A DNA stretch of 64,000 nt from Litorimonas sp964352855 (GTDB taxonomy: Bacteria; Pseudomonadota; Alphaproteobacteria; Caulobacterales; Maricaulaceae), in the NCBI GenBank assembly GCA_964352855.1, contig CAYGTR010000012.1:1-64000 (forward strand), in the 5' to 3' direction. Position numbers and translations under genes: made by a program. Below are positions 43,941 through 52,826 of this stretch, piece after piece (position 1 is the stretch's first letter; each line of letters opens with the position of its first letter). The notes under the pieces are model-generated. The model worked only from the letters and a program-made list of their open reading frames with translations. It was not told where the DNA came from and made no database searches.

Positions 43941-44527
43941 GGTAGTGGAGGTCTGATGCCCCAATAATCCAAGGTCCACTTTCCTTCATTGAAAGCAAAA
44001 CGGCTCACGGAACCTGTCTTCATTTTTCGATCTTCAGCTACCACTGATAGTGCGTCCAACAAGAAACGCGCAACGCCATTACTGGTCACCACGAGTGTAT
44101 TATGGGATTGTATGTTATCAATGAAATCTGCCCATGCCTGACGATAAAAATTTGGATCGACACTCCATCCATCAGGGACGATTGTTCTTTCGTCCCAGTC
44201 TTTTATCGTTTGAGCACCGATACGTTCAATAACATCAATTTCAGGCCTGTTTTCATCCGGGCCGTAATCAATTTCTCTCAAAAACTCGGCGTTTTGAATG
44301 GCCACTTTATGCCCACCGCAAATCGCTTCTGCGGTTTGCATTGTTCGCTTAAGTGGAGAACTAAAACATGCCTCCAAAGCTATGGAGTCAAACGCATCTG
44401 CCAATATTGCAGCCTGAATTTGCCCACTGTTCGAGAGAGGAATATCCGTTCGGCCGCCGACACGCCTTACAACATCACCCTTATCAAAGGTATTTCCATG
44501 CCGAACAACGTAGAGCGTTTTTTTCAT
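43937..44527 (-). CDS. Histidine phosphatase family protein
   Basis: A 196-residue phosphoglycerate-mutase-like protein. The catalytic motif VVRHGNTFDKGD carries the phospho-His, followed by LSNSGQIQA, SSPLKRTMQTAEAI and a late TSNGVARFL. Start overlaps kdsB by 4 bases, placing it as third gene after kdsD-kdsB. No KdsC-type phosphatase is in the window, so a role in KDO-8-phosphate dephosphorylation is conceivable but unproven. Confidence 0.8.
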   Translation of the reverse strand: MKKTLYVVRHGNTFDKGDVVRRVGGRTDIPLSNSGQIQAAILADAFDSIALEACFSSPLKRTMQTAEAICGGHKVAIQNAEFLREIDYGPDENRPEIDVIERIGAQTIKDWDERTIVPDGWSVDPNFYRQAWADFIDNIQSHNTLVVTSNGVARFLLDALSVVAEDRKMKTGSVSRFAFNEGKWTLDYWGIRPPLP

Positions 44528-45330
44528 GATGGCGCGAGTAAGGCTTCTGCCCGTGCTAAATCCTCAGGCGTATCAATACCGGAAATAGCAATATCTGCAG
44601 GTTCCACAGCGACACATCCAATTGTCATGCCGTTTTCAAGACATCGTAACTGTTCTAACCCCTCTAGCGCCTCCCACTGGCCCTGCGGCAAGGCAACGAA
44701 GCGCTCAAGCGCAACCTTCCGAAACCCATATAGACCGATATGGCGACAGACAGGAGAGAGGTGGTGTGTGGTCCTGAGTGACTCCTCATGACGAATAGCA
44801 GGTATAATGTTTTTAGAGAACCAAAGCGCTTTCCCATCTTTATTAGCCACAAGAGTTGTGCCACTGAAAGGTGTCGTTTTTTTATGTTCTCTAAGCGTAT
44901 CTAATTCCGGCCAACTGAGTTTTATATAAGGTGTCGCGACATCAAAGTTTGGATTTGATTTAAGCGCGTTTATAACGGCAACAATATATGAAACGGGTGT
45001 GAAAGGCGCGTCACCTTGCAGGTTGACGATGGTGTCAATTGCGCTGCTGGTCTCACGCTCATAGGCCTGACTGGCAGCCAATGCACGGTCGCTGCCTGTC
45101 GGTAAATCCGTATCCGTCATCACGCAGTCAATATTTTGGGCCTGACAATGTTCCAAAATTCGTGCGTCATCTGTTGCAACAAAAGCCACTGTATTGCCGA
45201 TTATATCAGCTGCGTCTTGTGCATTTTTAGCGGTGCGCGCGACCATGCTCATGTTGCCTAGCATAGCGAGGGGTTTGCCCGGAAATCGCGTGGAGCCATA
45301 TCTGGCAGGGACGATAATCGCGTTAGACAT
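44524..45330 (-). CDS. kdsB: CMP-KDO synthetase (3-deoxy-manno-octulosonate cytidylyltransferase)
   Basis: A 268-residue sugar nucleotidyltransferase: IIVPARYGSTRFPGKPLAMLG with the CTP loop, ATDDARI, TDTDLPTGSDR, and NLQGDAPFTP with the metal Asp. It activates KDO for lipid A-core assembly. Overlaps kdsD by 8 bases and the phosphatase by 4 in a coupled LPS operon. Confidence 0.95.
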   Translation of the reverse strand: MSNAIIVPARYGSTRFPGKPLAMLGNMSMVARTAKNAQDAADIIGNTVAFVATDDARILEHCQAQNIDCVMTDTDLPTGSDRALAASQAYERETSSAIDTIVNLQGDAPFTPVSYIVAVINALKSNPNFDVATPYIKLSWPELDTLREHKKTTPFSGTTLVANKDGKALWFSKNIIPAIRHEESLRTTHHLSPVCRHIGLYGFRKVALERFVALPQGQWEALEGLEQLRCLENGMTIGCVAVEPADIAISGIDTPEDLARAEALLAPS

Positions 45331-46291
45331 ATCCGGCTGCCAGCAAGGTTTTTAAGTCAATTAACGCCAAGGGCATGCCGTCTTTCACGACATAAGCATT
45401 CGCAATGCGACGTTCTGTGAAGACATCTATAACATCGCCCATCGTCTCACTCAGCGAGACGGCAAAAGGTTTAGGAGTCATAATGTCAAAGGCTGTTTTT
45501 TCAAAGAAGTCCGATGTCATGGCGCGACGTAAATCACCATCCGTTACAATGCCGATCAGTAAGCCATTGTTATCTTGCACGCCCACACAACCATATCCGC
45601 CTTCTGTAATAGCCAGCACGGTCTCCTGCATAGAAGCTTGTGAATGAATAAGGGGATTGCCGATAGAGCTGCGTTCCATCCAATCCTTAACGCTTTGAAG
45701 CCGCAGCCCTAATTTACCTCCGGGATGGCGGCGGCCGAAATCTTCGGACGTAAAGCCACGCTCTTGCATGACAGAGACAACCAAAGCATCACCCAGAGCC
45801 AAACTATTCGTTGTGGAGGTCGTTGGAGCCAAACCATTCGGGCAGGCCTCAGCGACATTGGGTAATATTAAGCTGACAGCCGCAGCTTTGGCTAAAGAAG
45901 AGTTGGGCTTTGACGTTATGGCGATAACCGGCACATCTTCCTTCGCTGCATAATTCAATACGTCAGTGAGCTCACGACTTTCGCCAGAGTTTGAGAGCGC
46001 GAGGAGGGCAGAGCCTTTCGTAATCATGCCCAGATCACCATGACTGGCTTCTGTCGGGTGGAGGAAGAAGGCAGGTGTTCCCGTGGAGGCAAAACTCGCG
46101 GCTATTTTTTGTCCGATATGACCGGATTTTCCCACGCCGACAATAATAAGGTATCCGGAAGAGTTTTGAATAATTTCAATAGCTTTTGCAAAACTCTTCG
46201 TATCAATAAACGCTGCAAGCTCTGTCAGGCCGTCGCGTTCTTTCAAAATAACGTCTCGTGCAAAATCAGCTATGGTTTCAGATCGGCTCAT
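45323..46291 (-). CDS. kdsD: Arabinose-5-phosphate isomerase (KpsF/GutQ/KdsD)
   Basis: A 322-residue protein: SIS sugar-isomerase domain (about 35-180; GVGKSGHIGQKIAASFASTGTPAFFLHPTEASHGDLGM) and two CBS domains (about 200-320). It makes D-arabinose 5-phosphate for KDO. ATG 46291 chosen over an in-frame TTG at 46321. A 13-base palindrome (46290-46302, ATAGAG-g-CTCTAT) overlaps the start. The recombinase gene on the same strand ends 36 bases upstream of it. Confidence 0.93.
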   Translation of the reverse strand: MSRSETIADFARDVILKERDGLTELAAFIDTKSFAKAIEIIQNSSGYLIIVGVGKSGHIGQKIAASFASTGTPAFFLHPTEASHGDLGMITKGSALLALSNSGESRELTDVLNYAAKEDVPVIAITSKPNSSLAKAAAVSLILPNVAEACPNGLAPTTSTTNSLALGDALVVSVMQERGFTSEDFGRRHPGGKLGLRLQSVKDWMERSSIGNPLIHSQASMQETVLAITEGGYGCVGVQDNNGLLIGIVTDGDLRRAMTSDFFEKTAFDIMTPKPFAVSLSETMGDVIDVFTERRIANAYVVKDGMPLALIDLKTLLAAGYV

Positions 46292-46327
46292 AGAGGCTCT
46301 ATAAAGGCTGCGTGCGTTCAAAACGAG

Positions 46328-47293
46328 CTAAAACTTTAGCCTTTGGATTTCTGTGACTTTCGCCACGTCTTTTGTGCGGTCATAGAGCTTAGTCGTTGTC
46401 GAGTTGGAATGATTAGCCATGATACGAGCATCCTCAAGACTGCCGCCATTATTGAGATACGTCGTAATACCTGTCGCGCGAAAACTGTGATTGCCGATGT
46501 CACGGTGAACGCCGGCGGCGAGGGCGCGTTTTCGCACCATCCGCCAAGACGAATTACGGTCAAAGGCATTGCCGTTCAGTTTGCCATTGCGGCCTGTACA
46601 AGATTGAAAAATCAAAGCGTTAGGCTGATTCATGAGACCTGTTTCTTGTAAGTATTCATCCATCATGGCTTCAAGGTCAGGGTGAACCGGCATTTCATGG
46701 CGTTTAGAGCCTTTTTCTTCACCGATAAGCCACCTCTGATCGCCCCGAAGCTCATAATCCCGCACTTTGAGCGCTAATGCCGCTGAGACACGAAAAAACG
46801 AATAAACCATAAGGCCAATCAAGGCGCGATCTCGCAGATCAATCTCACGCATACGCGGAATGCTGTCCAAAATTTGACGCACTTGGTTTGATACGATGAC
46901 AGGCGTTTTACCTGTGCCGCTGCTGGAGCGCGGCAATTTCACAGCCTTCGCAGGATTAACGGACAAGACGCCACGCACGACACAGCTGTCAAAGAACATT
47001 CTGACTGCGGATAAATACTGCCTGAGGCTTGCTGTGCCATAGCCTTTAGCCAAAGTCGTGACGTTGAAGTCTTGGACATGCGTAGGCTCAATATCTAAGA
47101 CATCGGTTATGCCCAGGCCTTCACAGTGCTCGAAAAACAATCTCAAGCCGTTCGAATACGCCTCATTTGTGTTTGCGTTGATGTTAAGCGCAAAGAATTC
47201 TGCATAAGCCGCCGTCATCTTGCTACCATTGCGCACAACAAATTGTGGCGGTATGTATGACGACGGATCAGAAGAGTGGCGCGGTGCAATCAT
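46328..47293 (-). CDS. Tyrosine recombinase / phage-type integrase
   Basis: A 321-residue tyrosine recombinase. The N-terminal core-binding SAM-like domain (about 25-115) precedes the catalytic domain (about 130-320). Catalytic residues are Arg168 (FFRVSAALAL), the strand Lys in EEKGSKRHEMP, HSFRATG (His-x-x-Arg), the His of ANHSNS, and Tyr304 (KLYDRT). ATG 47293 is preceded by GAGGG. No other integrase, transposase, phage or plasmid gene is near, so it looks like a lone integrase or a remnant. A perfect 14-bp-arm inverted repeat lies 38 bases upstream. Confidence 0.88.
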   Translation of the reverse strand: MIAPRHSSDPSSYIPPQFVVRNGSKMTAAYAEFFALNINANTNEAYSNGLRLFFEHCEGLGITDVLDIEPTHVQDFNVTTLAKGYGTASLRQYLSAVRMFFDSCVVRGVLSVNPAKAVKLPRSSSGTGKTPVIVSNQVRQILDSIPRMREIDLRDRALIGLMVYSFFRVSAALALKVRDYELRGDQRWLIGEEKGSKRHEMPVHPDLEAMMDEYLQETGLMNQPNALIFQSCTGRNGKLNGNAFDRNSSWRMVRKRALAAGVHRDIGNHSFRATGITTYLNNGGSLEDARIMANHSNSTTTKLYDRTKDVAKVTEIQRLKF

Positions 47294-47330
47294 GTAAACC
47301 CTCACGTAGAAACTGCATATGCTATATATA

Positions 47331-47362
47331 TAATACAACATAATCTGCATTATGTTGTATTA
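47331..47362. repeat. Lox-like inverted repeat upstream of the recombinase
   Basis: Two perfect 14-bp arms (TAATACAACATAAT and its complement) flank CTGC, 32 bases in all. Read as 12-bp arms with an 8-base centre (ATCTGCAT), it has the size and shape of simple tyrosine-recombinase sites such as loxP. It could instead be an operator or hairpin of the recombinase gene, whose start is 38 bases away. Confidence 0.55.
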
Positions 47363-47584
47363 AGATTTCGTGTATTTTAAACTGCCTCTAAAGTTAAATT
47401 TGGAATAATTCTATATTTCATGGGCGTGCTCACCGCGGCCCTAATTGTCACTGTGGTAAGTCGCTTTGATAACCTACACTTTTAGTCTTGCATCAAACAC
47501 ATAATTGATTCACATAGGTGTTCCATATTTGTTCTTAGTTCGCCTAGGGATAAGCCTGTTGAGTAATGTGAGAGTTTTTAAGCT

Positions 47585-49813
47585 TTGAGAGCCCAGAGTT
47601 ACATAAGAGCGGAGCAAAGACGGTTTCGCCGTGCTTCCGAAGGTCGCGCATGGTCTGTTAAAGACTTGCCACAATATTATTATCATAAAGCTTTTTGTGA
47701 TATGCTGACACACGTCAGCACGCGTTATACAGTCGTAATGAGAGCTACACAGACAGCTTTTATTCGGGATTTTGAGGCCCTGCCCTTTGCGGCGCAATGC
47801 GCCTATGCGCGTATCGCCGGACGTAAGGGCAAGGTGTTTAATATTCACCACTTGCATTATTCTGAAATTGAAAACCTGCCCTCGCAATTCGCAATATTAC
47901 AGGAGAGAAATTTTGTCCGAAATGTCGACGTCATAGACTTTAAAGACTATTTGCAAGCCCTTACAAAGCTCCAGCTTGTTGAAGTTATAGCAGATCATGT
48001 CTGTGAAACACAGTTTAAGCAGTCTTGGAAAAAGACCAAACTCATTGACGTCGCATTAAACCAAATTGATGGCACTACGTTAAATTTTCCAGAGAACATA
48101 ATTGTTCAGTCCCGATTATCAGATTTTGAGTATCTCCTATATCTTTATTTCGGCCGAATTGAGACTAACCTCCAAGCAAAGGCGCTTGGCCAATTGGGCT
48201 TGGTGCACCCTGCCCGCAGCGAAACCAAGACTTCGACTTTTGAAAGTGCTGATCATGCGAGGACATGCTATTTTTATGCGAAGGCGCTGCATGATTTCCG
48301 TTTGGATGATGAGGCCAATTTAGATACCCTTATTCAAAGTGTTGATGAGTGGCCGCATGCTGTGGACGAAACAAGCTGTGGAAAGCGGGGAAAACTTCTT
48401 CAGAAGCTGGCAGGTCTCTCTGAAAGGCGCGGGGATGTAGATACCGCCCTCGCCCTTTATGAACGTAGCGATAATAGTGCCTGCAATGAACGCGTTGTTC
48501 GTATTCGTTATGCGCGTAACTTTGAGGGTGATCGCGAATGGGTGCGCGATCGGCTGGAAGCTATGATTGAAAACCCGGAAAGTGATGATGAGCTCGCCTT
48601 CGCCCATGATTTTTACGCACGAAAATATAAGAAAAAACGCACGAGTGCCGTAACTGACCTGCTCCGTGACAGTCAACGGCTCTATCTCGACGAAGCGTTT
48701 CGACACCAACCTGAACGCGCAGCTATGCGGCATTTCAAAGAAAAAGGCGTTGAAGTTTACCGAACAGAGAACCGTCCTTGGCAGACCCTATTCGGGCTTT
48801 TATTCTGGGATGAGTTATATGGGGGCGAGACTGCACTTGGTCGGAACCTGCCTGAAAGTTTGAAAACAGGCACATTTTATGAGGACCATAAGCCTGCTAT
48901 AGAAGCTAAACTTCACGGTCTCGCGAATATATCTGCGACAATGCTGGGCTTACTCAAAACAATGACGCGCCATTACAACGAGCAAAATGGTATCTTCATG
49001 TGGGCAAATCGTTCCCTTGATCGAATTAAGGTGCTCATCACGCATTCGCCGGAAGGCGCCTTGGCACAGATGCTGCGGCTCATGGCGCAGAATTACACAC
49101 TAACAAAGGACGGCTTCCCTGACCTCATGCTGATTGAAAATGGCAAGGCAAAATTTATCGAAATCAAAGCCGAAGGAGACGTTTTACGCCGCAACCAATT
49201 GACACGTCTAAAACAGCTGAAATCCGCGGGATATAAGGCTGAGATTTTACGAGTTGGGTGGCATTTAGACCCTGACCAAATTTATGTGGTCGTCGATGTC
49301 GAAACAACAGGCGGACGCGCCGGCTTACACCGGGTAACAGAAATCGGTGCGGTGAAAGTGCAAGGCGGAGAGATCATTGATGAATGGTCAAGTCTCATAA
49401 ATCCTCAACGCTCTATTCCACCAAATATTACACGTATCACCAGAATTGATGAAGCCATGGTGGCAAAAGCTCCCCTCTTCGCTGACATTGCAGATAGTTT
49501 TTCTGCTTTCATGGAAGGTGCTATTTTTGCCGCGCATAATGTCAATTTTGATTATGGTTTCATTAGTACGGAATATCAAATGATCGATCGAAAATTCAGC
49601 TATCCTAAAATTTGCACCTGTTCCTCCATGCGGAAACTTTATCCGGGCTATAAATCTTATGGTCTAAAGAATTTGTGCCAAGAGTTTCAGATCGACCTCA
49701 AATCACATCACCGCGCACTTTGTGATGCAAAAGCCGCCGCCGAGTTACTCAAGATGATCAATGACAAACGGCTTGATATGCAAAATGACGCAGAAACGAT
49801 GTGTGGTCTTTGA
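47585..49813 (+). CDS. FAN1-like VRR-NUC nuclease fused to DnaQ-type 3'-5' exonuclease
   Basis: About 742 residues. The first 565 resemble bacterial FAN1: YYYHKAF opening, FEALPFAAQCAYARIAGRKG, a helical/TPR-like middle, and a VRR-NUC nuclease site at about 510-535 (FPDLMLI, FIEIKAEGD, RNQL). Residues about 567-735 are a DEDDh exonuclease: VVDVETTG, AHNVNFDYGF and HHRALCDAKAAAELL. FAN1 nucleases act on flaps and crosslinks; the C-terminal part would trim 3' ends. The start is uncertain: TTG 47585 keeps the conserved YYY region, and later ATGs (47702, 47738) cut into it. Divergent from the recombinase, with about 290 bases between. Confidence 0.85.
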   Translation: MRAQSYIRAEQRRFRRASEGRAWSVKDLPQYYYHKAFCDMLTHVSTRYTVVMRATQTAFIRDFEALPFAAQCAYARIAGRKGKVFNIHHLHYSEIENLPSQFAILQERNFVRNVDVIDFKDYLQALTKLQLVEVIADHVCETQFKQSWKKTKLIDVALNQIDGTTLNFPENIIVQSRLSDFEYLLYLYFGRIETNLQAKALGQLGLVHPARSETKTSTFESADHARTCYFYAKALHDFRLDDEANLDTLIQSVDEWPHAVDETSCGKRGKLLQKLAGLSERRGDVDTALALYERSDNSACNERVVRIRYARNFEGDREWVRDRLEAMIENPESDDELAFAHDFYARKYKKKRTSAVTDLLRDSQRLYLDEAFRHQPERAAMRHFKEKGVEVYRTENRPWQTLFGLLFWDELYGGETALGRNLPESLKTGTFYEDHKPAIEAKLHGLANISATMLGLLKTMTRHYNEQNGIFMWANRSLDRIKVLITHSPEGALAQMLRLMAQNYTLTKDGFPDLMLIENGKAKFIEIKAEGDVLRRNQLTRLKQLKSAGYKAEILRVGWHLDPDQIYVVVDVETTGGRAGLHRVTEIGAVKVQGGEIIDEWSSLINPQRSIPPNITRITRIDEAMVAKAPLFADIADSFSAFMEGAIFAAHNVNFDYGFISTEYQMIDRKFSYPKICTCSSMRKLYPGYKSYGLKNLCQEFQIDLKSHHRALCDAKAAAELLKMINDKRLDMQNDAETMCGL

Positions 49814-49861
49814 CTTTAAAATCAGCAAAAGATAAGCCTGACGATAAATAAAGGGACTCAG

Positions 49862-50785
49862 GTGAACACAGCCTCCGCAGACATTCATCATCTTGGCGAT
49901 CAACAGGCACTGACGGCTATTCATGGCCTCATCGAAGCCCGTTTGGCTGACCTCATACCGTCGGATAAAACTTGGCCCGTGCGCCTGCATGAGGCGGAAC
50001 GCCATGCCCTGCTCTCACCCGGCAAGCGCTTTCGGCCTCTCCTCTGCGTATTGATTGCGCACGGCGCTACTGAGGATAATATTTTACGGAAAGCCGCTAT
50101 TGATGTCGGTTGCGTCGCTGAAATGGTGCATGCGGCATCCCTCATTTTGGACGACCTGCCCTGTATGGATAATGCCGATCTTCGTCGCAATCGCCCCACG
50201 ACACATATTGCGTTTGATGAAAGCACAGCGATTCTGAGCGCGACTGCATTGCTGAACCGCGCCTTTGGTGTTTTGTCGCGCCTGCATGACATCGACCCTG
50301 CCATTCGCATAGCCCTTGTTGACTTGCTGTCCTATTCGGTTGGCTCCACGGGCTTAATTGCCGGTCAAATGGCGGATCTGGCCAATGATGACAATACAAC
50401 GTCCTTGCAAGATGTTGAACGCCTCAACCGGCTCAAAACGGGCGCTCTCTTTGAATTTGCAATTTATAGCGCCGCTATTCTCACGGATTTATCCGTTGGC
50501 CAAAAAGAAGACTTGAAGGATTTCGCCTATCATCTGGGGTTAGGGTTTCAGCTGCTCGATGACCTCAAAGATACGCTGATGAATGATACTGAGGCAGAAA
50601 AATCCGTTGGGCGTGACGAAGGAAAAGCCACAATTTTGGCCCTTTTAGGATCAGAAAACTCCAAACAAACGTTGAAAAGCTACTTGGCTTCGGCAAAGGC
50701 CGCGCTTCATCGGGCAGGATTACAGAACTCCAAAGCGCTTGAAACGGCAATAGATCGCCAATTCGCATTTCTCCATCACGCTTAG
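49862..50785 (+). CDS. Polyprenyl synthetase (GGPP/FPP synthase), CrtE/IspA-like
   Basis: A 307-residue trans-prenyltransferase. First Asp-rich motif is DDLPCMDNADLRR (DDxxxxD) and the second is QLLDDLKDT (DDxxD), with GKRFRPLL near the N terminus. The carotenoid context (crtW, crtZ downstream) suggests geranylgeranyl diphosphate synthesis, but farnesyl diphosphate synthase has the same motifs. Start GTG 49862 follows AAAGGGA. Its stop overlaps the ABC ATPase start by one base. Confidence 0.85.
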   Translation: MNTASADIHHLGDQQALTAIHGLIEARLADLIPSDKTWPVRLHEAERHALLSPGKRFRPLLCVLIAHGATEDNILRKAAIDVGCVAEMVHAASLILDDLPCMDNADLRRNRPTTHIAFDESTAILSATALLNRAFGVLSRLHDIDPAIRIALVDLLSYSVGSTGLIAGQMADLANDDNTTSLQDVERLNRLKTGALFEFAIYSAAILTDLSVGQKEDLKDFAYHLGLGFQLLDDLKDTLMNDTEAEKSVGRDEGKATILALLGSENSKQTLKSYLASAKAALHRAGLQNSKALETAIDRQFAFLHHA

Positions 50786-51741
50786 TGTCTGAGTCCTTCA
50801 ATATATCTGCAGCGCTTTCTGTTGAAGATCTGACCGTGTCATATGGCGCTCACAAGGCGCTGAAAGATTTATCCTTAACTCTCAACTCGGGTGAATTACT
50901 CGGTGTTATTGGACCTAATGGTGCAGGAAAAACAAGCTTTATCAAAGCGTTATGCGGACGTGTTCCTGTCCATGGCATGATTAAAATTGCGGGAAAGGAT
51001 GTGAAACGCGGTCATGATCGACGCTCTTTGATTGGCCTCGTGCCGCAGGATATTGGTCTTTACGGACAACTTACCGCCCGCGAAAACCTTGATGTGATGT
51101 CCAGACTTCTAGGAATTCCTCGTAAAGACAGACGGATAAGCAATGATAATGCGCTAAATGCCGTTGGCATGATGGAAAAGGCAGATGTGCTTGTACAAGA
51201 TATGTCAGGGGGCATGAAGCGCCGAATAAATGTTGCAGCTGCAATTATGCATAACCCCGCCGTCATTATTTTTGATGAACCCACAGCGGGTGTAGATGTC
51301 CCTGCCCGTGATACCGTTCACAGGCTAGCAAGAGAGCTGGCCGAACAAGGTAAAGGCGTTATTCTCGTCACGCATGAGTTAGAACAAGCCGAAGCCTTGT
51401 GTGACCGGATACTTTTACTGCGCAATGGTGTAAAACAGGCGTGTGATGCGCCTTCTGTTCTATTAAACGCCTATTTTGGCGATAGTCGTTATGTCATCGT
51501 ACGGTTTTCGCAACCGCCTTCCGATAACACATTGAAAGCCCTGAAACCCTTTGAATTTTCTCAAGGGGAGCTGCCTACGATTTGGACGGCAACAACAAAA
51601 GCAAATGAGGTGTCATTTGTCTCTGCTTTTATGACGGCACTTAAAAATGGAGATGAGCTTGTGCGGGAAATCAGTGTCCGTCGTCCGGGCTTGACGTCGC
51701 TCATGCATCAAATTGAAAAAAGCGATAGGTCACATCCATGA
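50785..51741 (+). CDS. ABC transporter ATP-binding protein (ABC-2 type exporter)
   Basis: A 318-residue ATPase: Walker A IGPNGAGKTSFI (about 46), Q-loop LVPQDIGLYGQLTA, signature DMSGGMKRRI, Walker B VIIFDEPTAGVD, H-loop LVTHELEQAE, and a C-terminal accessory domain (about 225-318). Typical of ATPases paired with ABC-2 permeases. Start GTG 50785 overlaps the prenyl synthase stop by one base. Its partner permease starts 4 bases before its end. Substrate unknown; a lipid or carotenoid-related molecule is a context guess. Confidence 0.88.
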   Translation: MSESFNISAALSVEDLTVSYGAHKALKDLSLTLNSGELLGVIGPNGAGKTSFIKALCGRVPVHGMIKIAGKDVKRGHDRRSLIGLVPQDIGLYGQLTARENLDVMSRLLGIPRKDRRISNDNALNAVGMMEKADVLVQDMSGGMKRRINVAAAIMHNPAVIIFDEPTAGVDVPARDTVHRLARELAEQGKGVILVTHELEQAEALCDRILLLRNGVKQACDAPSVLLNAYFGDSRYVIVRFSQPPSDNTLKALKPFEFSQGELPTIWTATTKANEVSFVSAFMTALKNGDELVREISVRRPGLTSLMHQIEKSDRSHP

Positions 51742-52826
51742 TGATGGCCGTCATGAAAACGATGTGGTTGCGTTTGTGGCGTGATAAAGGGGCGCTCATT
51801 CTCGCTTTTGTTTTACCCGGGTTTATCTTCGCAATATTTGCGGCGATATTCTCAACGGCGTCCGGCGGAGCTCTTGATTTGCGCGTGGCGGTCGCCTCAC
51901 AGAGTAGTCAACAGCCTGTGGTTCAAATGACGGACACAATTACCAACAAAGCCACATTTGATATTATCACCCAACCCAATTGGACGCTGAAAGATATTCA
52001 AGAGCAGGTAAGGCTAGGGCAAGCCGATGTCGGATTGGTTGTTTCCGATGGGGGTGCAATGCCCAAACTTATCATTGTTCAAGACCCAAGTCGTGAAGTC
52101 GCCGCCACTGTAATAAAAGGGCAAGTTCGACAAATTTTAGCAGAAGACAGCGGAATGCCAGCGAATGATATTTTTGAAACTGTTTTTGCAATGTCAGACG
52201 ATAATGGTCTGGACGGACCCTCAGATAAGTCCGTCACATATTATGTCGGCGCAACGGCTATACTTTTTATTATGTTCGCTGCAATGCAAGGGGCATCTAT
52301 TTCTATTGACGAGAGGCGGTCGGGCATATCAGAACGTTTGATGGTTGGCCCTTCCGGCGCCCTCTTAATGCTGACGGGTAAGTTCCTTTTCTTGACGATT
52401 ATCGGGTTTCTTCAAGCTTGTGTGATCATTGGAGTGGCCGCGGTTTTCTTTAAAGTCAGTGTGATGTTACACCTTGCTCCTCTGGCTTTGGCGTCTCTCG
52501 GCACCGCTATGCTATCAGCCGGTTTGGCACTCTTTGTGGCATCGCTCTGTAACTCTCAACCACAAATGCACACTGTGTCGACATTTCTGGTTTTACTTTT
52601 CTCAGCGATAGGTGGGTCAATGGTGCCACGTTTTATGATGCCCGGCTGGCTACAAGACATAGGCGTTGTTACACCGAATTATTGGGCGATTGAAGGGTTT
52701 TATGGTATATTGGGACGTGGACAATCTGTCCTGTCCCTTTGGCCTGTTTGGAGTGTTATGTTCGGAATAGCTTTTTTATTATTGATCCTCGCGGCAGTGC
52801 TGTCGCACAAATTGATGAGAGTCTGA
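51738..52826 (+). CDS. ABC-2 type transporter permease
   Basis: A 362-residue membrane protein: one N-terminal helix (about 17-38), a large periplasmic loop (about 40-170), and five or six helices to the end. The DERRSGISERLMVGPSG segment is the cytoplasmic ABC-2 signature contacting the ATPase. The topology fits exporters with a large extracytoplasmic domain. Coupled by overlap to the ATPase and immediately followed by crtW. Confidence 0.87.
   Translation: MMMAVMKTMWLRLWRDKGALILAFVLPGFIFAIFAAIFSTASGGALDLRVAVASQSSQQPVVQMTDTITNKATFDIITQPNWTLKDIQEQVRLGQADVGLVVSDGGAMPKLIIVQDPSREVAATVIKGQVRQILAEDSGMPANDIFETVFAMSDDNGLDGPSDKSVTYYVGATAILFIMFAAMQGASISIDERRSGISERLMVGPSGALLMLTGKFLFLTIIGFLQACVIIGVAAVFFKVSVMLHLAPLALASLGTAMLSAGLALFVASLCNSQPQMHTVSTFLVLLFSAIGGSMVPRFMMPGWLQDIGVVTPNYWAIEGFYGILGRGQSVLSLWPVWSVMFGIAFLLLILAAVLSHKLMRV

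Noticed and set aside
46290..49813. A complete integrated element bounded by the recombinase
   Set aside because: No att direct repeats, tRNA target, transfer or phage genes found; flanking LPS and carotenoid genes look chromosomal.
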